NCBI GenBank assembly: GCA_023428755.1 | Contig: JAEYWX010000002.1 | Coordinates: 1-60,356, forward strand | From: Bacteroidota bacterium | Lineage (GTDB): Bacteria > Bacteroidota > Bacteroidia > Chitinophagales > Chitinophagaceae | Direction of reading: 5' to 3' | DNA: 60,356 nt | Part shown: positions 17,515 through 25,049 of the stretch, in pieces | Layout: each line of letters begins with the position of its first letter | Position numbering within the stretch: the first letter of the stretch is position 1 | The notes under the pieces: model-generated | The model's input: the letters and a program-made list of their open reading frames with translations, nothing else | The model's database searches: none | Told to the model about the DNA's origin: nothing | Position numbers and translations under genes: made by a program

Positions 17515-18006
17515 ATGCCATCGTTTGATATAGTAAGTAAAGTTGATGCCCAGGCACTGGACAATGCGGTAAATGTTACCACCAAAGAAATCACCAATCG
17601 TTTCGATTTCAAAGCAAGCCATGTAAAAATTGATCTCAATAAAAAAGAGTTCAAACTCAATATTGAAGTGGAAGATGAAATGAAAATGGGGCAACTGATT
17701 GATGTGCTCATCAGCCGTGCACACAAGCAAGGGATTTCGCCGGAAGCATTCGATCAAAGCAAAGAATCGTTCCAGAGCGGTAAGCTGGTAAAAAAGGAAG
17801 TATTGGTGCGGAACGGATTAAAGCAGGAAGATGCAAAAAAGATCGTGAAGCTGATTAAAGATTCCGGGTTAAAGGTACAGGCCTCAATCAACGATGATAT
17901 TGTACGGGTAACCGGTAAAAAAATTGACGATCTGCAGGAAGTGATTCAGGCATCCAAGGGCTGGGGTTTGGGAATACCTTTACAATTTGAGAATATGCGT
18001 TCATAA
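17515..18006 (+). CDS. YajQ family nucleotide/c-di-GMP-binding protein
   Basis: A 163-residue cytoplasmic protein of the YajQ family, whose members bind cyclic di-GMP in some bacteria and have been implicated in nucleic-acid binding. The ATG at 17515 gives the canonical beginning MPSFDIVSKVDAQALDNAV; a start 45 nt earlier would add an atypical leader. The two-repeat ferredoxin-like architecture is visible: first repeat with KEITNRFDFKAS, second with VLVRNGLKQEDAKKIVKLIK. The C-terminal WGLGIPLQFENMR is the usual end. Whether the protein binds c-di-GMP in Bacteroidota is unknown. Confidence 0.93.
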   Translation: MPSFDIVSKVDAQALDNAVNVTTKEITNRFDFKASHVKIDLNKKEFKLNIEVEDEMKMGQLIDVLISRAHKQGISPEAFDQSKESFQSGKLVKKEVLVRNGLKQEDAKKIVKLIKDSGLKVQASINDDIVRVTGKKIDDLQEVIQASKGWGLGIPLQFENMRS

Positions 18007-18015
18007 ACTGTTTAT

Positions 18016-18040
18016 AACCGCCTGTTTTGGCGGTTTTTTT
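18016..18040 (+). terminator. Rho-independent terminator after yajQ
   Basis: AACCGCC (18016-18022), loop TGTTTT, GGCGGTT (18029-18035), then T residues. It starts 10 nt after the stop. Confidence 0.85.
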
Positions 18041-18308
18041 GTGGATGAAAAGGTGCGGAACAGGTGCAAATCAAACCCGTCTGAAATTTGGAAACAGGCA
18101 TAAGTGATGGTAGCTTTAGTTCACAAACCGTAAGCAATTTTAGAAATAAGAAAGTAAGCGGTGGAGCAGTTGAAGTCCCTTAAAAGATGGATGCTGATTC
18201 CGGAAGCACTGGGTTAGTAAGTATAAAAGCGAAAGCGATTATAAAGAAAAAATCCGGTGCTTTTTTGTATGTGTATGATTGAGAAGTATGGGAAGTCTGG
18301 AACCTGTC
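18041..18308. other. Gap with a possible structured RNA
   Basis: No coding frame is convincing here. AGCACTGG (about 18207-18214) can pair with CCGGTGCT (about 18255-18262), which is followed by six T; the loop contains TATAA and TTATA, which can pair around AAGCGAAAGCGA. This could be the 3' part and terminator of a small RNA, or an unusual terminator. No known RNA family is recognised. Confidence 0.3.
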
Positions 18309-18440
18309 TCAGGCTGCGGCTTCCTGTTTATCTGCAAAAGAGTCTTTTACCAGCTGTTTTGATTGTTTAGCTCGGGAAAGCCATTGTACGGATATAAATA
18401 CAAAAATGATCGTTCCAATTACTGCAAGGTGAATCAACAT
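18309..18440 (-). CDS. Small single-pass membrane protein, 43 aa
   Basis: The ATG at 18440 begins MLIHLAVIGTIIFVFISVQW, one hydrophobic helix at the very N-terminus, followed by a basic, polar tail (LSRAKQSKQLVKDS) ending in EAAA. An upstream TTG-type start (18515) would add an unlikely leader. Nothing identifies its function. It lies alone between yajQ and the L31 gene on the opposite strand. The clean membrane helix with a positively charged cytoplasmic flank is the only support. Confidence 0.4.
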   Translation of the reverse strand: MLIHLAVIGTIIFVFISVQWLSRAKQSKQLVKDSFADKQEAAA

Positions 18441-18812
18441 AATGTTCGTTTTAAGTTTACCAGATCCGGATATTGAACTTGTTGATTTTTCAGAGGATTG
18501 GCAAAGAAACAACAAAATCGGTTGTTTTCGTACTTTAATTAGCCAATGGTTGAAAAAAAGCGAGGCTCTTTATCCAATTTTCTGTTTGGTTCCCAATAAT
18601 TCAGCCAGAAATGATCGGGTTATATTATCAAATTATTTTTTTTAATTTGTTCACTTGGTACTACGGATGCTTGTGTCCGGGTTTACATTCGGGGGATAAA
18701 AGAATTGGCAAGAAATTAAAATTTCATTTGGCTTGATTCTGGAGAATCTTTACTTTTGCGCTTTCGTTTAAAAATATGCACGGCTGATCCGTGCTGAAAA
18801 CTCCCAGGAATT
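18441..18812. other. Long upstream region of the L31 gene
   Basis: This 372-nt gap contains the L31 promoter near its 3' end and an AT-rich tract (about 18620-18655). Between 18660 and 18710 lies a GC-richer patch (TACTACGGATGC, then TGTGTCCGGG). I see no gene in it. A 54-nt transcribed leader precedes the L31 start, where ribosomal-protein autoregulation could act, but no family structure is recognised. Confidence 0.3.
18727..18758 (+). promoter_or_regulatory. Strong Bacteroidota-type promoter of the L31 gene
   Basis: TTTG at 18727-18730, a spacer of exactly 20 nt, then TACTTTTG at 18751-18758. This is the best match to the Bacteroidota vegetative consensus in the window, as expected for a ribosomal protein gene. 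Confidence 0.75.
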
Positions 18813-19064
18813 ATGAAAAAAGAGCTTCATCCGGCAAATTATCGTTTTGTAGTGTTTAAAGACATGAGTAATGGTTATTCATTTTTAACCCGCTCTACTG
18901 CTCCTTCAAAAGAAACAGTAAAATGGGAAGATGGGAATGAATATCCCCTCATTAAACTGGAGATTTCCAGCATGAGCCACCCATTCTTTACCGGACAAAA
19001 TATCCTTGTTGATACAGCAGGTCGTATCGACAAATTCAAGAAAAAATACGCTAAGAAAGCATAA
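18813..19064 (+). CDS. rpmE2: 50S ribosomal protein L31, type B
   Basis: L31 bridges the two ribosomal subunits. The 83-residue sequence begins MKKELHPANYRFVVFKDMS and contains the type B signatures SHPFFTGQ and VDTAGRIDKFKKKY. The zinc-binding cysteines of the type A (C+) form are absent, so this is the zinc-independent form that replaces or substitutes for the other under zinc limitation in some bacteria. Here it may be the only L31, as in many Bacteroidota, since its promoter looks strong and constitutive. No Zur-like operator is evident. Confidence 0.96.
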   Translation: MKKELHPANYRFVVFKDMSNGYSFLTRSTAPSKETVKWEDGNEYPLIKLEISSMSHPFFTGQNILVDTAGRIDKFKKKYAKKA

Positions 19065-19103
19065 GCTCAAGAGTTTCTCTAAGAGCCACTCAGTAAATAC
19101 ATT

Positions 19104-19133
19104 ATCCCTCGGTTTTCCGGGGGATTTTTTTTT
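19104..19133 (+). terminator. Rho-independent terminator after the L31 gene
   Basis: ATCCCTCGG (19104-19112), loop TTTT, CCGGGGGAT (19117-19125), then eight more T. The stem has one T-G wobble. Confidence 0.85.
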
Positions 19134-19135
19134 GC

Positions 19136-19156
19136 GCCCCCGTCCCCTGAAGGGGA
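19136..19156. repeat. CCCCT-AGGGG palindromic repeat
   Basis: GCGCCCCCGTCCCCTGAAGG with the following GGAG is a member of the GC-rich palindromic family also seen at 19243-19266, 41424-41453, 41508-41536 and 48779-48816. The stem is CCCCTGAAGGGG. Confidence 0.5.
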
Positions 19157-19193
19157 GTTATTATACCATCTGATAAAAAAGAGCAGCCCAAGA

Positions 19194-19226
19194 AAAAACC
19201 ACCCTTTTCAGAGTGGTTTGTTTTTT
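19194..19226. terminator. Bidirectional terminator between L31 and ychF
   Basis: AAACCAC (19196-19202) pairs with GTGGTTT (19213-19219). It is flanked by an A run on the left and a T run on the right, so it can end transcripts from both strands, notably ychF. Confidence 0.8.
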
Positions 19227-19242
19227 ATTTTTAGCCTATCAA

Positions 19243-19266
19243 CACCCCTTTAGGGGCTTGGGGTTA
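19243..19266. repeat. CCCCT-AGGGG palindromic repeat touching the ychF stop
   Basis: CACCCCTTTAGGGGCTTGGG followed by GTTA. The last three bases (19264-19266) form the ychF stop codon on the minus strand, so the repeat abuts the coding end exactly. It belongs to the same family as 41508-41536, which shares the TTTAGGGG stem and the G-rich tail. Confidence 0.55.
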
Positions 19267-20364
19267 CACATTAAACCGGAAATGCATTACATCGCCATCT
19301 TTCACTAAATATTCTTTCCCTTCGATCCGTAATTTACCGGCTTCTCTGCAGGCGGCTTCCGTTTTATACGTGATGTAATCATCATACCCAATTACCTCGG
19401 CTTTAATAAACCCTTTTTCAAAATCGGTATGAATTACACCGGCACATTGCGGCGCTTTCCAGCCTTTGTGGAAGGTCCAGGCACGCACTTCCTGCACGCC
19501 AGCTGTAAAATAGGTTTGCAGGTTCAGTAAATGATAGGTTGTGCGGATCAAACGGTTCAGCGCAGGCTCCGTCATTTTATATTCATCCATAAACAATTGC
19601 TTGTCGTCCGGATCTTCCATTTCACTGATCTGTGCTTCAATGCTGTTGTTCATGACAATTACTTCAGCCCCTTCATCTTTCACCGCTGCAATCAACGCAT
19701 CAGAATATTTATTGCCGGTATGCATGCTGGCTTCATCTACGTTGGCCACATACAATACTTTTTTCTGTGTAAGGAAAAATGAATCCTGGATGAGATCGAG
19801 TTCAGCACTGTTCAGGTCTAATCCACGAACACTTTTGCCTTGTTCCAGATGCGCTTTGCATTTGAGCAATACTTCCAGTTCAGCTTTCGCTTTTGCATCG
19901 CCCACACGTGCCTGCTTTTCAATCCGCTGAATTTTTTTCTCCACGGTATCAAGGTCTTTCAACTGTAATTCCGTATCAATGATTTCTTTATCGCTTACGG
20001 GGTTAATGGCACCTTCTTCACGCAACACATTCTCATCTTCAAAACAACGGATCACATGAATAATGGCATCAACTTCACGGATGTTGGCCAGAAATTTATT
20101 GCCCAAACCTTCGCCCTTACTTGCACCTTTCACCAAACCGGCAATATCAACGATTTCGATCTGTGTAGGAACGGTACGGTCAGGTTGTACCAGTTCGGCC
20201 AGTTTATCGATCCGCATATCAGGAACATCCACCAAACCAACATTGGGTTCGATGGTACAAAAACGATAATTACTTGCCTGTGCTTTGGCGCTGTTACTTA
20301 CAGCGTTGAATAAGGTTGATTTTCCAACATTTGGCAAACCCACAATACCTGCTTTTAATCCCAT
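19264..20364 (-). CDS. ychF: Redox-regulated ATPase YchF (Obg-like)
   Basis: YchF/OLA1 is a ribosome-associated P-loop NTPase that prefers ATP. The 366 residues carry G1 GLPNVGKST (8-16), the G3-type VDIAGLVKGASKGEGLGNKF, a coiled-coil insertion (about 130-200) with KQARVGDAKAKAELEVLL, and a C-terminal TGS domain ending in EYLVKDGDVMHFRFNV. The length equals that of E. coli YchF (363). It is a single-gene unit with a leader of about 120 nt and a candidate promoter at 20490-20497. Confidence 0.97.
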   Translation of the reverse strand: MGLKAGIVGLPNVGKSTLFNAVSNSAKAQASNYRFCTIEPNVGLVDVPDMRIDKLAELVQPDRTVPTQIEIVDIAGLVKGASKGEGLGNKFLANIREVDAIIHVIRCFEDENVLREEGAINPVSDKEIIDTELQLKDLDTVEKKIQRIEKQARVGDAKAKAELEVLLKCKAHLEQGKSVRGLDLNSAELDLIQDSFFLTQKKVLYVANVDEASMHTGNKYSDALIAAVKDEGAEVIVMNNSIEAQISEMEDPDDKQLFMDEYKMTEPALNRLIRTTYHLLNLQTYFTAGVQEVRAWTFHKGWKAPQCAGVIHTDFEKGFIKAEVIGYDDYITYKTEAACREAGKLRIEGKEYLVKDGDVMHFRFNV

Positions 20365-20377
20365 TTTTATAATTTAC

Positions 20378-20412
20378 GATTTTAGATGTTCGATGTCAGA
20401 TGTTGTTGATCG
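20378..20412. repeat. 7-nt-phased array upstream of ychF
   Basis: GAT recurs every 7 nt: GATTTTA, GATGTTC, GATGTCA, GATGTTG, then a drifted TTGATCG. The array lies in the ychF leader, 14 nt from its start codon. Confidence 0.65.
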
Positions 20413-20489
20413 GCTGCTGTTCTTTCTTCACCGTTCCTTGCGTCGCACACCTCAACTGCAACAATGCTCATCTGCTTTTTTTCGAGGCG

Positions 20490-20497
20490 CAAAGATA
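20490..20497 (-). promoter_or_regulatory. Candidate -7 element of ychF
   Basis: On the minus strand this reads TATCTTTG, a full TAnnTTTG match. A TTCG about 20 nt further upstream is one base from the TTTG consensus. Transcription would start near 20483, leaving a leader that contains the 7-nt array. Confidence 0.45.
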
Positions 20498-20593
20498 AGC
20501 CTTCGCAGCATAGCAGCGAACCTGTTGTGAAAAGATGGTTTTGGCTGTTTCGGAAAAATCTGCAATCTTCAATTTGGAAACTAAAATTGAACT

Positions 20594-22006
20594 ATGGCTT
20601 TAAGCAGAATCTGGACCGCTTTCATTTTACTTGCTTTACTGGCTGCAACGGCAAAATTCTTATTCGAGCCGGGGCAGGAGCAGATATTCAGTTCATTGGT
20701 GACGGGGAAAAGTACCGATACAATTTCAGCACGTACGGTTGATGCAGCTGTGGTGCCCATATTTGTACAAGAGCAGTTAAAGCAACAAAAGGTAGCATTG
20801 TGGGGAAAGGAAAAAGTAGCAGCTACAGCCGACAGTTCACAATTTCGTGTGTACAAAATGCAGGCGGCCAATGGTGTATTCGATACCACAAAAGATGCAG
20901 TGAATCTTTGTATCGGTCTTATCGGCATCATGGCATTGTTTATGGGATTTATGAGTATTGCTGAAAAAGCAGGCGGCATTCGTTTTTTGTCAAGCATCAT
21001 TGGACCATTTTTCTCCCGCATTTTTCCGGATGTTCCCAAAAACCATCCGTCGATGGGGCATATGGTCATGAATTTTTCGGCAAACCTGTTGGGGCTTGAT
21101 AATGCGGCTACACCATTTGGTATTAAAGCAATGGAAAGTTTGCAGGAGTTGAATGTTGAGAAAGAAAAAGCATCCAACCCGCAGTTGATGTTTCTTTGTT
21201 TGCATGCATCGGGTTTAACACTGGTGCCAACTGTAATTATTGCAGATCGGGTAGCCTTGAAATCAGCACATCCTACCGATATTTTTATTCCCTGCATGAT
21301 CGCTACGTTTATGGCCACCATTGCTGCACTAAGTATTGTTGCATGGAAACAGCGTATCCGAATTTTTCAATCGGTGATCCTGTTGTGGGTGTTGGGTATT
21401 TCAACAGTGATTGCAGCATTGATCCTTTACATTAAAACACTGGATGTACAGGGCGTACAATTTTTCTCAACCAATTTGAGTAACGGCATTATCCTGTTGA
21501 TTTTTCTGTTGATACTGCTTGGAGCGATCTATAAAAAGATCGCCATTTTTGATGCATTTGTGGATGGTGCCAAAGGCGGATTTGAAACGGCCATCCGCAT
21601 TATTCCTTATCTCGTGGGGTTACTGGTAGCCATTAGTTTGCTGCGCAACAGCGGTGTGTTTGAATTTGTGATGGATGGCATCAAGCAATTGTTTATATGG
21701 GTCGGTGGCGATACACGTATAGTTGATGCATTGCCTACTGCCATCTTAAAACCATTGAGTGGAAGCGGTGCAAGAGCAATGATGATCGATACGCTTAACG
21801 CACATGGTCCGGATTCGTTTGCAGGAAATCTTGCATCCGTATTTAGAGGATCGGCCGATACAACATTTTATATCATTGCCGTTTACTTTGGAGCAGTGGG
21901 CATCAAAAATACCCGTTATGCAGTGGGCACTATGTTGCTGGCCGACCTGGTGGGCATCATTACTTCTATCTTGTTGGCTTATTTGTTTTTTGGTGCAGCA
22001 GTATAG
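20594..22006 (+). CDS. Fused SpmA/SpmB-type nucleoside recognition (Gate) membrane protein
   Basis: A 470-residue polytopic protein that joins two Gate-domain halves. The N-terminal half (about 90-250) has the SpmA-like run NFSANLLGLDNAATPFGIKA; the C-terminal half (about 310-470) has the SpmB-like PLSGSGARAM and GSADTTFY segments. Spore maturation proteins are separate in Firmicutes, and this non-sporulating lineage carries them as one chain. The function outside sporulation is unknown, though a transport or gating role is suggested by the fold. There are about ten hydrophobic segments. The gene appears to be a single unit. Confidence 0.85.
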   Translation: MALSRIWTAFILLALLAATAKFLFEPGQEQIFSSLVTGKSTDTISARTVDAAVVPIFVQEQLKQQKVALWGKEKVAATADSSQFRVYKMQAANGVFDTTKDAVNLCIGLIGIMALFMGFMSIAEKAGGIRFLSSIIGPFFSRIFPDVPKNHPSMGHMVMNFSANLLGLDNAATPFGIKAMESLQELNVEKEKASNPQLMFLCLHASGLTLVPTVIIADRVALKSAHPTDIFIPCMIATFMATIAALSIVAWKQRIRIFQSVILLWVLGISTVIAALILYIKTLDVQGVQFFSTNLSNGIILLIFLLILLGAIYKKIAIFDAFVDGAKGGFETAIRIIPYLVGLLVAISLLRNSGVFEFVMDGIKQLFIWVGGDTRIVDALPTAILKPLSGSGARAMMIDTLNAHGPDSFAGNLASVFRGSADTTFYIIAVYFGAVGIKNTRYAVGTMLLADLVGIITSILLAYLFFGAAV

Positions 22007-22010
22007 AGGT

Positions 22011-22034
22011 GTCTGACGTCTTCGGCGTCCTGAC
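22011..22034. repeat. GTCTG-stem-CTGAC palindrome
   Basis: GTCTGACG, loop TCTTCGG, CGTCCTGAC. It keeps the outer GTC and GAC words of the elements at 2534, 32091, 38294 and 38350, but its inner stem is different. It lies 5 nt after the SpmAB stop and could also act as a transcript end. Confidence 0.6.
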
Positions 22035-22124
22035 CCAACAGGAATGTTAAACATTTAAAAATTCCATCATCGGCAAAAAGCCACTGTCAGCAAACTTTAT
22101 CTTCGCAACCATTAATCGATTTGC

Positions 22125-24698
22125 ATGAGGAAATATTGTTACATTCTTTTTATTCTTTTCATCAGTTCTTTTTCCAGAGCGCAAACACCCACTACATTAA
22201 ACAGCGCCGAAATTTTATTGGGATTAAAAAAACTGAAAGTAATTGGCAGTGTACTGTATGTCGCTGCACATCCGGATGATGAGAATACCCGTTTGCTGGC
22301 ATATTTCAGTAAGGAACGGATGTACCGCACCGGTTATTTAAGTATGACACGTGGTGATGGCGGACAAAATTTAATTGGCGATGAACAAGGCATTGAGCTG
22401 GGATTGATCCGCACGCAGGAATTATTGGCTGCACGCAGAATAGATGGAGCTGAACAGTTTTTTACCCGTGCATACGATTTTGGTTTTTCGAAATCTACTG
22501 ATGAAGCACTGAAGATGTGGGACAAGGAAAAAATATTGAGCGATGTGGTGTGGGTGATCCGCAAATTTCAACCCGATGTGATCATCACCCGTTTTCCTCC
22601 CGACAGTCGTGCCGGTCATGGACACCATTCAGCTTCGGCTGTGCTTGCCCGTGAGGCTTTTGATGCAGCCGCTGATCCGAATCGTTTTCCGGAGCAATTC
22701 AAGTTTGGAGTGAAGCCGTGGAAAACGAAACGTATTTTATGGAACACCTTCAATTTCGGAGGCAACAATACAACCTCTAACGATCAGTTGAAATTAGATG
22801 CAGGTACATTCAACCCATTGCTGGGAAAAAGCTATGGTGAAATTGCCAGCGAAAGCAGGAGCATGCACAAGAGCCAGGGCTTTGGCGTACCAAGTCAACG
22901 TGGGCCTGCAACAGAATTTTTTACACTCACTGCCGGTGATCCGGTTCAGCAGGATATTGCGGAAGGAATTATCAACGACTGGAGCCGTTTTGAAGGTGGA
23001 GCAGTGATCAATAAAATGATTGATGAAATAGTTGCTACATTCTCCATTCAACAACCATCTGCTTCGGTGAAACCATTAGTGGAATTATACAATGCGATTC
23101 AGAAAGTAAATGATGGCGATTGGAAAATCAAAAAACTGGAAGAAGTAAAAGCACTGATCGAAGCATGTGCAGGTTTGTGGCTGGAAGCAAGTACCAGCCA
23201 GGAGTTTATTGTTACGGGCGACAGTTTACGGGTGAACTTTAATATCATTAACCGCACAAATGTTCCGGTTCAATTAAACCGGGTGCAGCTCGACAGCAGC
23301 AGTTTGCTTTCGTTGCCGGATAGTGTAAAGTCAAGAATGAATTGGAATAGTGAATTTGTAAAAAATGATATCGGTACGCAGGGATATTTTGTTGATTCCA
23401 TATTCAACAAACAACTTTTGTCTAATCAAAATCTGAATTTCAACCGACGCATTTATGTGCGGAAAGCTGCAACCGAACCTTACTGGATCGTTAAGCCAAT
23501 GAGTGCCGGAAGTTTTACCGTAGATGATCAACAAAAAATCGGCTTGGCTGAAAACACAGCTTCTTACACTGCCATATTCAACCTCACAATATTCGGCACA
23601 GCATTTAGTTTTCACAAACCAGTGATGTACAAACACACCGATCCGGTAAAAGGAGAACTGTTTGAAAAACTGTTGGTATATCCGCCCGCATTAATTAAAG
23701 CAAGTAATTCGTTGCTGTTGTTTAAGGACACAACATCAAAACAAATCAGTTTTTCATTTATACCGCAGGCAACTATAAAAACCAACGGAGCTGTTTCAAT
23801 CAATACGGGCAATGGCTGGCGTGTAAACCCCGATAACTGGAAGTTTGAATTTATTAAGGGTAACGAATATCAAATGAACACAAGAGTTCGTCCCGATCAG
23901 TTCAAAAACAACTTGTCTGGTTTTATTCAACCCAATTATACATCGGGTGTATCATCGGTTAATAAGCAGCGTGTGCGTACCATTCGGTACGATCATATTC
24001 CGGTGATCACTTATTTCCCGGATGCTGTTACAAAAGTGGTAACAGCTGATGTGAAGATTGTTGGCAAAAAGATCGGTTACATTAATGGCGCCGGTGATTT
24101 TTTACCCTACTGCCTGCAGCAATTAGGTTATACTGTTGATATTCTTTCAGAAGATAAAGTAACTTATGCCAACCTTAAACAATACGATGCGGTTGTTACA
24201 GGCATACGTGCTTACAATGTACATGCATGGCTGAGTAATACACACGATGAGTTGATGCGTTATGTAAAAGAAGGAGGCGTGTTACTGGTGCAGTACAATA
24301 CCAGTAATCAGTTGGGGCAGTTGCGTGCAAAAATTGCACCGTATCCACTTACTATTTCACGCAACCGTGTAAGCGAAGAAGATGCAGTTGTGAAATTTTT
24401 AGCACCGGATCATGTGGTGATGAATTATCCAAACAAAATCAACGCAAGTGATTTTGAAGGATGGGTACAGGAGCGGAGTGTGTACGAAGCCGATAATATT
24501 GATCCTGCCTTTACTGCTCTTTTTGAAATGAGCGATGCAGGAGAACCAAAACATAATGGAAGTTTGCTGGTAGCTGATTATGGAAAAGGAAGGTTTGTGT
24601 ATTCTGCGTTGGCTTTTTTCCGTCAGTTGCCTGCCGGTGTGCCCGGCTCTTACCGTTTAATTGCTAACTTGTTGGCAAAACCGCAAGTGAAAAAATGA
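22125..24698 (+). CDS. PIG-L family deacetylase with C-terminal GATase-like domain
   Basis: An 857-residue secreted or periplasmic protein. A signal peptide (1-19, ending SRAQ) precedes a LmbE/PIG-L metal-dependent deacetylase domain (about 40-270), with the zinc motif AHPDDEN at 48-54 and a second His pair in RAGHGHHSASA near residue 165. PIG-L enzymes remove the acetyl group from N-acetylglucosamine-type sugars. A long beta-rich middle part follows. The C-terminus (about 640-840, GKKIGYINGAGDFL, VVTGIRAYNVH) resembles a class I glutamine amidotransferase-like fold without an evident catalytic Cys. It heads an operon with two small membrane proteins and a symporter. A near-consensus -7 (TATCTTCG, 22098-22105) precedes it. 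Confidence 0.88.
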   Translation: MRKYCYILFILFISSFSRAQTPTTLNSAEILLGLKKLKVIGSVLYVAAHPDDENTRLLAYFSKERMYRTGYLSMTRGDGGQNLIGDEQGIELGLIRTQELLAARRIDGAEQFFTRAYDFGFSKSTDEALKMWDKEKILSDVVWVIRKFQPDVIITRFPPDSRAGHGHHSASAVLAREAFDAAADPNRFPEQFKFGVKPWKTKRILWNTFNFGGNNTTSNDQLKLDAGTFNPLLGKSYGEIASESRSMHKSQGFGVPSQRGPATEFFTLTAGDPVQQDIAEGIINDWSRFEGGAVINKMIDEIVATFSIQQPSASVKPLVELYNAIQKVNDGDWKIKKLEEVKALIEACAGLWLEASTSQEFIVTGDSLRVNFNIINRTNVPVQLNRVQLDSSSLLSLPDSVKSRMNWNSEFVKNDIGTQGYFVDSIFNKQLLSNQNLNFNRRIYVRKAATEPYWIVKPMSAGSFTVDDQQKIGLAENTASYTAIFNLTIFGTAFSFHKPVMYKHTDPVKGELFEKLLVYPPALIKASNSLLLFKDTTSKQISFSFIPQATIKTNGAVSINTGNGWRVNPDNWKFEFIKGNEYQMNTRVRPDQFKNNLSGFIQPNYTSGVSSVNKQRVRTIRYDHIPVITYFPDAVTKVVTADVKIVGKKIGYINGAGDFLPYCLQQLGYTVDILSEDKVTYANLKQYDAVVTGIRAYNVHAWLSNTHDELMRYVKEGGVLLVQYNTSNQLGQLRAKIAPYPLTISRNRVSEEDAVVKFLAPDHVVMNYPNKINASDFEGWVQERSVYEADNIDPAFTALFEMSDAGEPKHNGSLLVADYGKGRFVYSALAFFRQLPAGVPGSYRLIANLLAKPQVKK

Positions 24699-24716
24699 AT
24701 AATGAGTGATGAGTTT
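24696..24716. repeat. Short 7-nt-phased array starting at the PIG-L stop codon
   Basis: TGAATAA TGAGTGA TGAGTTT. The first word contains the stop codon itself, so the array begins at the exact coding end. Confidence 0.5.
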
Positions 24717-24730
24717 ATAACGATGATCGT

Positions 24731-24898
24731 ATGAGTAATAAAAGACAGGCGAGCATAGAACGTACCTTGTTGATTGGGTTAGGAATCGGTTTGCTGATCG
24801 GTTTTATCAGTAAACGTGTTGCGTATGGTCTGTTGCTGGGAATCGGGATCGCTGTATTTATGATGTTTTATCTGCGTCCACGCAATAACGAGGAATAA
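24731..24898 (+). CDS. Small membrane protein, 55 aa
   Basis: An ATG at 24731 opens 55 codons ending at TAA 24896-24898. The peptide starts MSNKRQASIERTLLIGLGIG and forms two hydrophobic stretches (LLIGLGIGLLIGFI and YGLLLGIGIAVFMMFYL) separated by SKRVA, followed by a basic and acidic tail RPRNNEE. Glycine spacing suggests packed helices. It lies between the PIG-L deacetylase and the symporter and is probably an accessory subunit or lies in the same transcript. The family is not recognised; it is easily missed because of its size. Confidence 0.6.
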   Translation: MSNKRQASIERTLLIGLGIGLLIGFISKRVAYGLLLGIGIAVFMMFYLRPRNNEE

Positions 24899-24932
24899 AA
24901 ATACGAGTGTCCAAAAGCTGATAACAACGAAC

Positions 24933-25049
24933 ATGAACAACTTGCCAAATAAAGATGATGCAAAGTGGAACAGCTGGTACATTGCTGTTGCAGCAGTGTT
25001 AGTTGTTCTCATTATTTTCTTCTATTTATTCACCCAACAGTTTGCATGA
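24933..25049 (+). CDS. Small membrane protein, 38 aa, coupled to the symporter
   Basis: The ATG at 24933 starts MNNLPNKDDAKWNSWYIAVA, a polar N-terminus followed by one membrane helix (AVAAVLVVLIIFFYLF) and a short TQQFA tail. Its stop overlaps the symporter start (ATGA at 25046-25049), which indicates translational coupling and argues strongly that it is a real gene. Such mini-proteins before SSS symporters may act as transporter subunits; that is inference. Confidence 0.65.
   Translation: MNNLPNKDDAKWNSWYIAVAAVLVVLIIFFYLFTQQFA

Noticed and set aside
18442..18645. 67-codon plus-strand frame upstream of L31
   Set aside because: No domain, no promoter in the right place; it overlaps the upstream side of the small membrane protein gene.
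20581..21321. Minus-strand frame of 246 codons opposite the SpmAB gene
   Set aside because: The sense strand encodes a clear Gate-domain protein; the antisense product has no domain-like features.
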